The notes: generated by a model not told the origin, from the sequence alone. Shown: positions 15,442 through 24,361, counted from the first letter of the stretch. The stretch is 64,000 nt of DNA from Paraburkholderia madseniana (GCF_009690905.1 NZ_VOSW01000048.1:1-64000), one strand, 5' to 3'. Made by a program: numbers and translations.

Positions 15442-17673
15442 TCATTCCCCCGAGGTTGCAGCATTGGCCGCGCTGATCTCGGCGGCATCGAGCGTTGCGC
15501 CGGCCGCGATCTCCGCGACCTCGATCTTGGTCGCGGCATCAATGCGCGCCAGCATCTGCTTCATGGCGCCTTCGAACATCATGCGTTGCTGCTCAAGATG
15601 CGCGTCCTGCTGCGCTTTCATTGCTTCGAGCTGGCCTTTCATGCGTAATTCAGCCTGGTCGGCGATCATCTGCGCCTGACGGCTCGCGGCGTCGGCCTGC
15701 ATCTGCGCCTGGCGTTCCTGCTCATCTGCCTTGGCGCGCGCAGCGATCTCGGCGAGATTCTGCTGCATATCGCTCTGATTCTTGGCCTGCGCAATCTGGA
15801 TATCGGCTTGCGCCTTGACCTGAGCCGGGTTCGGCGGCGGATTGCTCTGCGCCTGCTTGGCCCGCTTCTCAAGCGCGTCGACCGTCTCCTGCAGGCATGC
15901 CTCCATCTGCTTGCCAACCGGGAAGGCACGCACAGCAAACATGAGCATCTGGCCGAGCAGGGGCATTAGCGCCGGATCTGCGCCCTCGGCAGACTTCAGG
16001 AAATTGCCAACCGCCGTCAGAAACTCGGTGCGGTCCTGCTTCTCCTGCATCTGATCCATCTTGAGTGTCGAGTCTGTCTCGATATCGAGCCGGAAATGTC
16101 GCATGTTCGAATCGCGCAGAAGCTTGTCGATTTCTTCCCACGTAGGCTCGCTGAACGGCTTTTCCATATCGTCCGGAAGCTCGCCGCCCAGTTGCTGGAT
16201 CATCTGCGCAAGTTCCTTCTCCTGCGCGGTCATCAGCGGATAACCTGAGATCTCGGCGAGCGTCTTGATATCGAACTGGTTTGCAAGCACCTCGGCCACC
16301 AGCACAACTACATCGCGAGCGAAGCGCTGAACCTCGGCTTGCATATCCACCAGGCGGATAGAGGCCCAGTTCGACTTGATCTTCTGCGCACCATACGTCT
16401 CATCCGGGTCGGTCGAGCCGCGGATGATATCGGCCATGCCGGTGATCTCGTAGAGGTCCTGCTTAACCTTCTCGCGCGTATCGTAGAGCGAGAGCAGTGT
16501 CTCGGCGATCTCCTTCATCGGGATAAAGGCGATCGCACCCGCCATGCCGCCCTTCTCAGCGAACGCTGCCCACGCATCCACCGCGACCAGCCGATTGTCA
16601 TAGCCGCCGGCCAGGATCTGCCCGAGGCCCGGCACCGTCGAGTCATAGCAGCCTGCGACGCGCAGCGCATCCGACAGTAGCTTGCAGCGGGAGGTCAGAT
16701 CATCCAGAGAGTTCGCCTGATCCTGATACATCGCGTAATCAGGCACCGGGATAACCGTATCGTTCGCGTGGTTCGGCAGCATCGGGCGCGGGCACGGGAA
16801 GAAGTCTTCGAGCCCGAGCATATCGTCGCGAACATCGAGCGGCTCCATCATCATGCCGCGACTGAGCCAGATCACCTTCTTCGTGGTCTTGTCCCAAATC
16901 TCGTAGATGCGCGCCTTCTGCTGATACTCGGTGACTTCCTGCCCCTTCAGATCCTCCGGCTTGTAGTCGAGCGGCACGCGCTTGCCTTTGTCAGGCCCGA
17001 AGCGCTTCACCAGTTCATCGCGCGTCAGATAGCAGATGCGCCATACTGCGCGCACTTCCTGCCACGTGCGGGCGATCGTATGGCCGAAGTCCGACCAGTG
17101 CACATAGTCAATGTCGATTTCTTCGTATTCCACATCAGTGATCGGCTCGCCGCTGGATGCCTCCTGCGGCACATCAGGCGCTTCATTGGCCTTTGCGTCG
17201 TCATCGATTTCCGGCCCTTCATTGCCGAGCATACCCTCGCCACCTTCGGCAAAGTGCGGCACATAGCGGATCCAGACCGTGCCGCGACCCGGTAGCAGAC
17301 GATCGGTCACGCATTGCCGCGCGGTCAGGAAGAAATCTTCCTTGTCGAGCGTGAAACTGGTCGCGCGCTCCAGAATCTGGCATGTCACCCGGCCTACCGG
17401 ATCGGCATCGAGAAAGCGGCGCTGAAAATCCGGCTTCGGATTCTTCGAATAGAGTGCGGGCAGCAGCGTCTGGATATTTGACCACAGCACGTTATACCGG
17501 CTTTCCTTGCCCTCGCGCGCGTTGCGTTCATCCTTGTAGCGGCGCAGGATCTTTTTCGATTTGGTCTCCCATGCGTCTGCCTTCGACTCGTATAGCTCGA
17601 TTTCCTTGATCCAGCGGACCACGGTGTTATCGGTGGCGAGTGCGGTATCGCCCTGCGCGCGCGCTTCAGTCAT
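15442..17673 (-). CDS. Portal protein (large, Bcep22-type)
   Basis: This is a 743-residue protein. The N-terminal region (WIKEIELYESKADAWETKSKKILRRYKDER) and the core with 'LWSNIQTLLPALYSKNPKP' are characteristic of large podophage portal proteins. Residues ~400-450 carry 'YEITGMADIIRGSTDPDETYGAQK', the portal motif before the crown. The C-terminal ~150 residues are a long Gln/Ala/Lys helical barrel or coiled coil. The large portal plus the terminase-tailspike-portal order matches Bcep22-like phages. Confidence 0.85.
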   Translation of the reverse strand: MTEARAQGDTALATDNTVVRWIKEIELYESKADAWETKSKKILRRYKDERNAREGKESRYNVLWSNIQTLLPALYSKNPKPDFQRRFLDADPVGRVTCQILERATSFTLDKEDFFLTARQCVTDRLLPGRGTVWIRYVPHFAEGGEGMLGNEGPEIDDDAKANEAPDVPQEASSGEPITDVEYEEIDIDYVHWSDFGHTIARTWQEVRAVWRICYLTRDELVKRFGPDKGKRVPLDYKPEDLKGQEVTEYQQKARIYEIWDKTTKKVIWLSRGMMMEPLDVRDDMLGLEDFFPCPRPMLPNHANDTVIPVPDYAMYQDQANSLDDLTSRCKLLSDALRVAGCYDSTVPGLGQILAGGYDNRLVAVDAWAAFAEKGGMAGAIAFIPMKEIAETLLSLYDTREKVKQDLYEITGMADIIRGSTDPDETYGAQKIKSNWASIRLVDMQAEVQRFARDVVVLVAEVLANQFDIKTLAEISGYPLMTAQEKELAQMIQQLGGELPDDMEKPFSEPTWEEIDKLLRDSNMRHFRLDIETDSTLKMDQMQEKQDRTEFLTAVGNFLKSAEGADPALMPLLGQMLMFAVRAFPVGKQMEACLQETVDALEKRAKQAQSNPPPNPAQVKAQADIQIAQAKNQSDMQQNLAEIAARAKADEQERQAQMQADAASRQAQMIADQAELRMKGQLEAMKAQQDAHLEQQRMMFEGAMKQMLARIDAATKIEVAEIAAGATLDAAEISAANAATSGE

Positions 17674-17677
17674 GATT

Positions 17678-17953
17678 TCAGCCCGAGATGAAACCGACAG
17701 TGGCCGACAGTGTGCCGCCGACCACGATGTTCAGGCCTTGCGCGAAGGCGAAGGGCATCGGATTCCAGCCGATCGCGAGCGTCACCGTATCGACGATCTT
17801 CGTCGCGGTGCCGGTCGCCGGATCGTCATAGATTGTGACCGTGCCCGCCGTGGTGGAGCTCACGAAGATGCCGCCGAGGATGCCGTCGATGCCACAGATA
17901 TTGCCCGAGGCCGAGATCTGCTTGTAGGTGAAGCCTGCTGTGTTGTGGTTCAT
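17678..17953 (-). CDS. Small virion-type beta protein, 91 residues
   Basis: Starts at ATG 17953 after AAGGAA. The product (KQISASGNICGIDGILGGIFVSSTTAGTVTIYD split over two strands) is Gly/Thr rich and all-beta with no charged clusters, resembling small head-fibre or decoration proteins. Position is between fibre gene and portal. No named family recognised. Confidence 0.55.
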   Translation of the reverse strand: MNHNTAGFTYKQISASGNICGIDGILGGIFVSSTTAGTVTIYDDPATGTATKIVDTVTLAIGWNPMPFAFAQGLNIVVGGTLSATVGFISG

Positions 17954-17962
17954 GGCGATTCC

Positions 17963-18817
17963 TTATGGTCCAATGTAATACGCTTCGAAATATGTGGCTG
18001 GAGAGGCGCCATTTACTGTCGTACCTGGTGTTTGGCCCCATCCCTCAAGATAGTCAGTTGTCCCGTTCATATTGACGATAGCCTCGGACATCACTGAAAA
18101 ATTACCCGCCTGAGACGGAACCGATTCCTGTGAATTAACAAGAATAGATCCATTTTTATATATCGCCGCTATATATGCGCCGCTGGTTCCTTGGACAAAT
18201 GAAATAACGACATGTACCTCATATTTTCCGGCTATGAGAGGCGTAAATCTATAATTAGTCGAATTATCATAATATGTTCCGCTATCGAAATTTTTCGTAT
18301 CAAACTGAATTTTCGCAATTGTATTTGCGGTTAATATCTGATTCGTGGAACGATATGCTTGGAAATATGGTTTTCCTTGTGCGGCAGATCCGATTGCGGC
18401 TTGCACAAATGCAGTGGTCGCGATTTGAGTCGTATTGGTGCCGAACGTTGCGGTAGGGGCTGCCGGCGTACCGGTGAACGTCGGTGAGGCAAGTAATGCA
18501 TACCCCGTAGCGCATGTCCATCCAGTTCCTGATGTGTAATTCAATGCGTTGCCGGTTGCACTGCAGCTTGGCATTGCAAATGCGGTGGGTGACGCTGCCG
18601 ATCCTGTCACATTAGCGACAACTGAATTGGCCGCCTGGGAGGCCAATGCTGCAGCAGCGACATTCGCCCATGCTGGGGGCGTGCTTGAACCTGTTGATAC
18701 CACCGCCTGCCCGCTTGTTGATCCCGTTGGATTTAAAAGCTGGATCGGATTGAGCGTTGTTCCCAATGCCCCAATCGATAGAAGAAGCGCAAATGCGCCA
18801 GTGAGTAGCCGTTTCAT
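17963..18817 (-). CDS. Fibre protein with C1q/TNF-like tip and signal-like N-terminus
   Basis: ATG 18817 is chosen (GGAG 6 nt upstream), giving 284 residues; an in-frame ATG at 18829 is coupled to the previous stop (TAATG). The N-terminus MKRLLTGAFALLLSIGALG looks like a secretion signal, unusual for a virion protein. Residues ~30-150 are Ala/Thr/Ser collagen-like shaft. Residues ~165-284 form a jelly-roll resembling C1q: FDTKNFDSGTYYDN, FTPLIAGKYEVHV, AIYKNGS, FEAYYIG. The DNA of this tip (about 18,000-18,400) is clearly more AT-rich than its surroundings, as in swapped receptor-binding modules. Confidence 0.65.
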   Translation of the reverse strand: MKRLLTGAFALLLSIGALGTTLNPIQLLNPTGSTSGQAVVSTGSSTPPAWANVAAAALASQAANSVVANVTGSAASPTAFAMPSCSATGNALNYTSGTGWTCATGYALLASPTFTGTPAAPTATFGTNTTQIATTAFVQAAIGSAAQGKPYFQAYRSTNQILTANTIAKIQFDTKNFDSGTYYDNSTNYRFTPLIAGKYEVHVVISFVQGTSGAYIAAIYKNGSILVNSQESVPSQAGNFSVMSEAIVNMNGTTDYLEGWGQTPGTTVNGASPATYFEAYYIGP

Positions 18818-18828
18818 CGCCCGCTCCA

Positions 18829-20268
18829 TTAAAGTGATCCGCCGCCAACCGTATTGCTGGCACCGCCAGAATTGACAACCTTGTTTGTGCAGCCGGTATA
18901 GGCATTCGACTGCACGTTTGCGTTCGTGCATGACGCCTGAAGATTCACGCCCGTCGTGAGACCGAGGAAGGTATTGCCGGTGACGATGCCCGCCGCCGTG
19001 CTGTTATTCACAACGATGCCGTTAGTGTTCGCCGTGCTCAAGCCCTGGAAGTTATTTGCCGAGACCGAATACATGCCACCTGCCGGCAAATTAATGCCGA
19101 GTGCGGTGTTGGGTACTATGAACAGATTGCCGACGATCTGGCTGCCCGGCACATTGATCGCTTCATTGATGCCAACGTTGTTGCAGTTGAACTGGCATCC
19201 GGTTACGGTCAGTTGCGCGAGATTGCTGCCGCTCGTCAGGATGCCGGTATTGGCTGCGGTGAAATTGCACTGGTTGAATGTGACGCCCTGCGAATAGGCG
19301 CCATATTCGGCGCCGACGTTCAGATAATTGAAAGTGCAGCCATTGAAGTTGAACACCACAGGAATCGCGCTGGCAGACCCGGAGACGATCAATCCGCGCC
19401 CTAAGAACGTCGAAGTGCCAACTATTGTTACGCCGTTGAAATTGACGTTGGATACGGAAGTCAGGTTGATTCCGTTGGCCCAATATTTCGAGCCTGCATA
19501 AGCATCGGAACCGCGGATTGTCACATCAGTGATATCCGAGAGCGCACTGTTTGCCGGATTCGCGACCGCCGACGATTGTACAAAATTGAGACCGTTTCCG
19601 GTCGCTGTCGTGCCGGTCAGCAGAGTCAGTCCACGAATGTGCGCCGAATTGGACGGATTCTTGAAATTGATCGTCAGGCCGCCGCCGGCCGCCCAAACCA
19701 GCTTCGTATTCTCCGAGCCGCATCCAAAGATGGAGACTTCGGATGAATTGTTAGGCAGCGTGAAGGAAATACCCGATGCAAATGCATAGGTGCCAGGCGG
19801 AAACATGATTGCCGCCTGATCGGTGGGCGATGCTGCGAGCGCAGCGGCGAAAGCGACCGCATTGTCGCTGACGCCGGTATTGTCGCCCCCGAAATCAAGG
19901 ATATTCGGAATGGCTTCATGATTGACGACGAAAGCCGTCGTCGCCACTTTCGTATTATTCGTCCCCTTGGGCGCCGTTGTCGCCGTGGCTGCAGCTAATG
20001 CTGGCGAGGCGAGGCTAGTGATATCGATATTTGCGCCAGCGTGTGCCGGCGTATATCCCAATGCAGCCTGAATGCCAAGAGTGGCTAGTGTCTGAAATGA
20101 CGGATTGGCCGCCGCGCCATTGGATGCCAGCAATGTACCTGCGACCCCCGGCGCAGCATTGGCGCCGGCACCTAGCACAACGGAATATTGCGGATACACT
20201 CCAGGCGCAATAATGCCCAGGAAATTGAGCATCACGACAAGTTTCTGGAGGTCGTTCGTGGAGTACAT
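18829..20268 (-). CDS. Tailspike with pectate-lyase-like beta-helix
   Basis: This is a 479-residue protein. Residues 1-115 are a particle-binding part with Ala-rich linker. 'ILDFGGDNTGVSDNAVAFAAAL' split by a short loop near residues 120-145 is the opening of the Pectate_lyase_3 (right-handed beta-helix) family. Residues 165-470 show repeated Asn/Gly/Thr coils (VTGCQFNCNNVGI, VSANNFQGLS, VTGNTFLGL) typical of stacked rungs. Phage tailspikes of this kind bind and often cut surface polysaccharide. Which residues cut cannot be told from sequence alone. Stop is overlapped by the next start (TAATG). Confidence 0.75.
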   Translation of the reverse strand: MYSTNDLQKLVVMLNFLGIIAPGVYPQYSVVLGAGANAAPGVAGTLLASNGAAANPSFQTLATLGIQAALGYTPAHAGANIDITSLASPALAAATATTAPKGTNNTKVATTAFVVNHEAIPNILDFGGDNTGVSDNAVAFAAALAASPTDQAAIMFPPGTYAFASGISFTLPNNSSEVSIFGCGSENTKLVWAAGGGLTINFKNPSNSAHIRGLTLLTGTTATGNGLNFVQSSAVANPANSALSDITDVTIRGSDAYAGSKYWANGINLTSVSNVNFNGVTIVGTSTFLGRGLIVSGSASAIPVVFNFNGCTFNYLNVGAEYGAYSQGVTFNQCNFTAANTGILTSGSNLAQLTVTGCQFNCNNVGINEAINVPGSQIVGNLFIVPNTALGINLPAGGMYSVSANNFQGLSTANTNGIVVNNSTAAGIVTGNTFLGLTTGVNLQASCTNANVQSNAYTGCTNKVVNSGGASNTVGGGSL

Positions 20269-21773
20269 CAGATGCGCTCCCGCTCGCCGCTACCCTGACT
20301 GTGCTTCGGCCAGAACACTTCGTTGGCCGTCATGTCATGCAGAAAGCGCGGCTTCTCAATCGGCTTTTCGCTCTCAGGATTGCGCCAGACGAGCGAGAGA
20401 TAGCGGAAGGCATCGGCCGCGTGCGAGCAATAATCGTGCAGCGGGTTGTCCTTGAAGATCTTCGCGTCTTCGTCCCACTCGCGGCGATAGTTCTTGAGCG
20501 ATTCGAGACCATATGCGCAGCGCGTCTCGTCGAAATAGCAATGCTGCAGCGTGGTGCGCGCCGACTGGATGCCGTCCTGAACGCTCAGGCCCGGCACGAT
20601 ATAGGCCTTTACGTTGAAATCGTTCAGTTGCTCAAGCGCTGAGCGCGGCGACGCGAAACTCTTCGGCTTGGCATCATGCGGTAGCCAGTGCTTGCCGTAG
20701 TGATAGGCAATATGGTGAGCCTGTTCGGGAATCGGAGCGTCGAGCTTCCATTTCACTGGCTTGCCATTCTCGCCATACTCGGAGACCTCGATTTTGCGAC
20801 CGTGGATAATCTCGGCGTAGTGCTTCGGGTCCTTGCCATTCGCCTTGTAATGATCGATAACGCGGATCTCGCCCCAATGCGTCTGAAAGAACCAGATCGA
20901 GGTATCGTCAGTGCGTCCCAAGTCCCATGCGGTATAGACGGGCAGCGCCGGGTCGTGCGGCACGCTGGTAATGCGCCCCTCGCGCTCTGCCGCGGCAAGC
21001 TCAAGACCGTAGTAAGCACCGAGAATGGCCGCCTCGAAGCTGCACATCAGCTCCTGCTCGAACATCGCATTGCCTTGGTCCTCGCCGAACATGCTGACGT
21101 ATTCAGCGCGCTGCTCCTCAAGCTCTTCGCGCGAGAAGCGCCCGGTTTTCAGCACATTCGAGACCTCGGCGAACCACTTCGGGTTGCTCTTTGCCATCTG
21201 ATACATGGCATGCGCGTGATTCTTGCCGCGCGGCGTGGTGATGAACATCGCCCAGCCGTTGTTCTCATCGAGAATCGGTTTGAGGTAGGCCCATGCGGCC
21301 GGATTGCAGATCGCCCATTCGGAGAACACGATGCCGGCCGGCGGTGAGCCGACTAGCGAATCGAAGTTATCGCTGCCGAGCACCTGCCACGTCGAGCCGC
21401 TGCGAAACTCGATGAACATATCGTTCTCGCGCGTGCGCTTGCGCAGTGCATGCGGGAACGCTTCGTCGATACGGCGCTTGCCGGTGTGCGGATTGATGGC
21501 GTCCCAAATGGCCTTACGTGCCTGCGAGGCCTGCGGCAGCATGTGCCAGTAGCTGGCGACCCGATCATGGGCAGCAAGGCACGTCCAGTGCAGCGCAACC
21601 TCGTCTTTCCCCCAGCGGCGATGTGCGATATCGATCGCGCGCTTGCAGCCGTTAAGCATGGAATTCCACAGTCGGCCCTGATAGATGCGCGGGGACCAGT
21701 TATGCGGGATCTCGATCTCACCGGCGGCGGCCACGGCTGTTCCCGAGTCGTTCGTCGAAGTGGTCGCGATCAT
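20268..21773 (-). CDS. terL: Terminase large subunit
   Basis: This 501-residue DNA-packaging motor has an ATPase half with a deviant Walker A (HRRWGKDE, ~residue 50), Walker B with acidic pair in VFSEWA (~150), and coupling motif TTPRGKNH (~180). The nuclease half has the RNase H-like DLGRTDD (~270) and the late HDYCSHAADAFRY (~455). Length is normal. The start overlaps the 50-residue gene by ATGA. It packages DNA into the prohead through the portal and cuts the concatemer. Confidence 0.92.
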   Translation of the reverse strand: MIATTSTNDSGTAVAAAGEIEIPHNWSPRIYQGRLWNSMLNGCKRAIDIAHRRWGKDEVALHWTCLAAHDRVASYWHMLPQASQARKAIWDAINPHTGKRRIDEAFPHALRKRTRENDMFIEFRSGSTWQVLGSDNFDSLVGSPPAGIVFSEWAICNPAAWAYLKPILDENNGWAMFITTPRGKNHAHAMYQMAKSNPKWFAEVSNVLKTGRFSREELEEQRAEYVSMFGEDQGNAMFEQELMCSFEAAILGAYYGLELAAAEREGRITSVPHDPALPVYTAWDLGRTDDTSIWFFQTHWGEIRVIDHYKANGKDPKHYAEIIHGRKIEVSEYGENGKPVKWKLDAPIPEQAHHIAYHYGKHWLPHDAKPKSFASPRSALEQLNDFNVKAYIVPGLSVQDGIQSARTTLQHCYFDETRCAYGLESLKNYRREWDEDAKIFKDNPLHDYCSHAADAFRYLSLVWRNPESEKPIEKPRFLHDMTANEVFWPKHSQGSGERERI

Positions 21774-21922
21774 CGTTCATATCGATGCTCCAGCGCTCGC
21801 ATCATCCAGGCGAACGCCTCGCACGGAGTTTCGCCCTGCCCGCAACAGAGCATGAATTCTTTTGTCGGATGCCGCATCGTGGCCCGCCAGGCACCGCGCG
21901 AAAAGTAGATATGTGGCTTCAT
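21770..21922 (-). CDS. 50-residue protein between terminase subunits
   Basis: The short gene is linked by ATGA overlaps on both sides, to the small subunit stop (21921-21919) and the large subunit start. The product (MKPHIYFSRGAWRATMRHPT, then CCGQGETPCEAFAWMMR) has three Cys and aromatic and basic residues. Placement strictly between terS and terL with coupled translation suggests a packaging accessory, but no family is recognised. Confidence 0.6.
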   Translation of the reverse strand: MKPHIYFSRGAWRATMRHPTKEFMLCCGQGETPCEAFAWMMRALEHRYER

Positions 21923-22314
21923 TCCGGCAACTCCTCGGCCGGCGTCATGCGCAGGCGCACGACCTGAAGTGGGCCACCGTTCGGGCCAGTCAGTTCCTCG
22001 GTGACGTGATCGCCATAGACCTTGCGATTGCGCACCTTGAGCGTCCATTTGCGCGAGTCGACGCGAACGCGAGCTTTAGCAGGATCCGGTTCGGTGTCGG
22101 CGATGTACTGGATATCGTCAAGGATCGATTGCTCGCCCATGAGATAGGCGGCGTCGTATTTCGCCTGCAGCTCGGGCGTGCGCCGGCACCAGTCATGGAA
22201 CGTGCGCCGGTTCGGCATGCCTTTCGCCTCGCAGATTTCATGCACGCTCTTGCCGTCCGCGATCAGGTCGCAGATCTTGTCAAAGAGCGCTTGCGTGAAA
22301 GTCGATGCGACCAT
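21919..22314 (-). CDS. terS: Terminase small subunit
   Basis: This 131-residue protein has an N-terminal helix-turn-helix (LFDKICDLIADGKSVHEI, then GMPNRRTFHDWCR; ~10-50) typical of phage small terminases that recognise the packaging site. A helical oligomerisation segment follows, with the KVYGDHVTEEL motif seen in this family. It is directly upstream of the large subunit in the same operon. Confidence 0.85.
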   Translation of the reverse strand: MVASTFTQALFDKICDLIADGKSVHEICEAKGMPNRRTFHDWCRRTPELQAKYDAAYLMGEQSILDDIQYIADTEPDPAKARVRVDSRKWTLKVRNRKVYGDHVTEELTGPNGGPLQVVRLRMTPAEELPE

Positions 22315-22317
22315 GGC

Positions 22318-22845
22318 TCACAGCATCCGGTAGAGCGCTTCGAGCTTCTGCACGAGTTCGCCCTCGGTCACCTGCATGCCGTTGCTGATGCGGTGCAGGA
22401 TATCGCCGACGTGCGTCTTGAGGGCGCCGGTATCGGCTGCTGCCGCAACCGGCGCTTCCTTCGCCATGCTGTAAATCGCCTCCAGATGCGCAGCGATGCG
22501 CACATGCAGCGGCTCACCGAAACTTACGGCGGTGCTCTTTATGATATCGGCGCCACCTGCATTCGACGCAGAGGCCACTGCGGTTGTAGGCTCGGCCGCA
22601 ACCGATGCAACGTTTGGGAGTTCACTCTCCGCAGTCGCAGTCGCAGAGGCCGGAGTCGTCTCCGCAGTCGGGGCATTCGTCATAGACTCCCCCGGCATGG
22701 CCGCGCCAGCCTCCGCATCCGGATGGATCAGATACTCAACCTTCGCTTCGAGTTCATGGATGGTATCCATAGCCTTTTCGAGCATGGTCGGCTCGGCCTG
22801 CTGAGCAGCCAGTTGCGCTGCTGCTTCTGCGACGGGATCAGACAT
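22318..22845 (-). CDS. Hypothetical helical protein upstream of terminase
   Basis: ATG 22845 follows GGAGAAGC; 175 residues. The N-terminal half has a helical segment (LEKAMDTIHELEAKVEYLIH). The middle is a low-complexity Ala/Thr/Ser/Glu linker (~60-110). The C-terminus (HVRIAAHLEAIYSMAK, VGDILHRISNGM) is helical. It overlaps the RMF-like gene by 8 nt. Function unknown. Confidence 0.55.
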   Translation of the reverse strand: MSDPVAEAAAQLAAQQAEPTMLEKAMDTIHELEAKVEYLIHPDAEAGAAMPGESMTNAPTAETTPASATATAESELPNVASVAAEPTTAVASASNAGGADIIKSTAVSFGEPLHVRIAAHLEAIYSMAKEAPVAAAADTGALKTHVGDILHRISNGMQVTEGELVQKLEALYRML

Positions 22846-23014
22846 GGTGCTTCTCCAGTTGTGCGGCCCCGTAGGCCGCGTTTTGATAGCCGCGCAGCCA
22901 GCATCCGAACTCGGTGCTGAATATGCGGTAAGGGCAGGCATTGGATTCCATGCCGCGTTCGAACGCCTCAGCACCTTCGCGCATCAGCATCTCGATTTCC
23001 TCGCGGCTCAGCAT
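22838..23014 (-). CDS. RMF/CrpP-like small protein
   Basis: This 58-residue gene starts at ATG 23014 after a strong GGAGGG. The product has the order of conserved residues seen in ribosome modulation factor and its plasmid/phage relatives: EGAEAF-like helix, G, then CPY (27-29) and WLRGYQNA (39-46). RMF dimerises and silences 70S ribosomes in E. coli. Phage copies are widespread but mostly uncharacterised. Similarity is by motif only; it could bind another target. Confidence 0.65.
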   Translation of the reverse strand: MLSREEIEMLMREGAEAFERGMESNACPYRIFSTEFGCWLRGYQNAAYGAAQLEKHHV

Positions 23015-23060
23015 GCCGATTCCCTCCAGTGGATGGCGAAGATGCTAGGCAGCGCGAAAC

Positions 23061-23195
23061 TCAGCGTCTAGAGCGACGAATGCCGAATGTGCGGAAGAGC
23101 CATGCGCGGTTGGCGACGGCTTCGAATGGCGGTCGATAGCTGCGAATGAATTCGTAGGTCGAGCGGTTGGCAAGAATCCAGCGCGGGCGAGTCAT
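23061..23195 (-). CDS. 44-residue basic protein
   Basis: ATG 23195 overlaps the upstream stop as ATGA, and the frame ends at TGA 23061. The product is basic and aromatic (RPRWILANRSTYEFIRSYR) and ends in RRSRR. No family recognised. The 46 nt up to the RMF-like start hold only its ribosome binding site. Confidence 0.45.
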   Translation of the reverse strand: MTRPRWILANRSTYEFIRSYRPPFEAVANRAWLFRTFGIRRSRR

Positions 23196-23542
23196 GCGCG
23201 CCTCGTAGCCATTGCAAGGCGCTGAAAGCGGCCGAGATCGTAATTCTGGAGTTCGCCCGGCATTTCGGCGGGGCCGGTGCGGCGCTGCGCCACATCGGCG
23301 CGGGTATTGGCAGGAATCGAGTAGATGCGTCGATCCTCGCGCAGATCTTTCGTGCGTCCGCAGTAGACGGTCGAACTGGTGAGCTTGCCGGCGGCCTCAA
23401 GCGTCGTCAGCAGGCCATGAATTGCGGCCGGCGAAGCGTCGAAAATGCAGGAGAGCTTCGCCGCCGTGTAGGACTTGCCGGGGATCATGAGTGCGGTCAA
23501 TGAGTCGAGCGTGAGAGGTAGTCTTTCTTTCCTTGGCCGCAT
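23192..23542 (-). CDS. Winged-helix regulator-like protein, paralogue of 37550-37915
   Basis: This 116-residue protein has a winged-helix-type segment at ~20-55 (SYTAAKLSCIFDASPAAI, then LLTTLEAAGKL), and the C-terminus reads GELQNYDLGRFQRLAMATRR. The plus-strand protein at 37550 has the same layout and ending (GEIRGYDAEIARRQQLCMSI). This suggests two copies of one regulator family at opposite ends of the early regions. Targets unknown. Confidence 0.6.
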   Translation of the reverse strand: MRPRKERLPLTLDSLTALMIPGKSYTAAKLSCIFDASPAAIHGLLTTLEAAGKLTSSTVYCGRTKDLREDRRIYSIPANTRADVAQRRTGPAEMPGELQNYDLGRFQRLAMATRRA

Positions 23543-23565
23543 GGTGTTCCCCGTTTGAGTTGGCT

Positions 23566-23775
23566 CTAGCCGAGCAATCGTTTGAAGAAACCGATTCGTT
23601 GTTCGCGCTGCTCAAAGAGCTTTCCCTTTTCGCCGCAATTGCCAATGATCGAGCGCTCGAAGTTAGAAAATGCATGGCCGGTCTCCGGGTCTCTGACCGC
23701 ATCCGGATGAAGGCAAAAGCGGTTGGGCATAAAGGCGCTCGCATGCCAATGCTTGCAGTCTTTGCAGAAGTTCAT
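23566..23775 (-). CDS. Cys-rich small phage protein, 69 residues
   Basis: Starts MNFCKDCKHW, a CxxC opening, with further Cys/His at FCLHPD and NCGEKG, so a small zinc-binding fold is likely. Basic C-terminus. ATGA overlap with the upstream gene. It resembles widespread unnamed phage proteins; function unknown. Confidence 0.6.
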   Translation of the reverse strand: MNFCKDCKHWHASAFMPNRFCLHPDAVRDPETGHAFSNFERSIIGNCGEKGKLFEQREQRIGFFKRLLG

Positions 23776-23945
23776 CCCAGCCCTCGCATAAACGCCCGAT
23801 GCGCTTCGGTATCGAAGTGCTGCGGCTCGGGTTTGGATGCCTCGCGGGCCTTCTGTGCTTCGCGGAGCTGGACGTTGAGCAGTTGGGTGTGCACCATCGC
23901 CCCTTCCGGATTCTCGCGCGTGCGTTCGTCAATTTCTGAGCACAT
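23772..23945 (-). CDS. 57-residue helical protein
   Basis: ATG 23945 after AAGG is preferred to the long upstream extension, which is antisense-like. The product MCSEIDERTRENPEGAMVHT continues as charged helix and ends HRAFMRGLG. Coupled to its neighbours by ATGA. No function known. Confidence 0.5.
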   Translation of the reverse strand: MCSEIDERTRENPEGAMVHTQLLNVQLREAQKAREASKPEPQHFDTEAHRAFMRGLG

Positions 23946-23953
23946 GGCAGCCC

Positions 23954-24361
23954 TTAGATCCGCGCCCGCCCCGTGAGCGAGTCGATCGTGCCTTCGAGCA
24001 TTTGAAGGCGTCGCAGCGCCATAGCGAGTTGCTCGATGGCATCGAGCTCGCTTGATGGCGGAGCAGGAGGAATGCCGCCGATCGAGTTGGTAGCCTGCGT
24101 CGTCAGGATCGGCGATAGCTTGCCTTCCAGCGCGTTCAGCGAGCCATTGAGACGGTCGATGAAGTCGTGAAGGCCGCGCAAGCCATCCATCAGGCCAGGC
24201 TCGTGCTTCTGTTGCGCCTGAGTGCTCCATCCCTGCGCCTCAAGCCGTCCGTCCTGATGCAGCATGCCGAGGCATTGGGAATTGCCCTGCTGCGCGCCCA
24301 TCGCTTGTTCGTAGGCCGCCTGCTTCTGCAATTGCTGAATGTGTTGATAGTCCATGTCCAT
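23954..24361 (-). CDS. Gln-rich coiled-coil phage protein
   Basis: 135 residues from ATG 24361 (SD GGAGAA). N-terminal Gln/Ala helix (YQHIQQLQKQAAYEQAMG), a Gly/Ser middle, and a C-terminal helix (LDAIEQLAMALRRLQMLEG). Likely oligomeric; no family recognised. Confidence 0.5.
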   Translation of the reverse strand: MDMDYQHIQQLQKQAAYEQAMGAQQGNSQCLGMLHQDGRLEAQGWSTQAQQKHEPGLMDGLRGLHDFIDRLNGSLNALEGKLSPILTTQATNSIGGIPPAPPSSELDAIEQLAMALRRLQMLEGTIDSLTGRARI

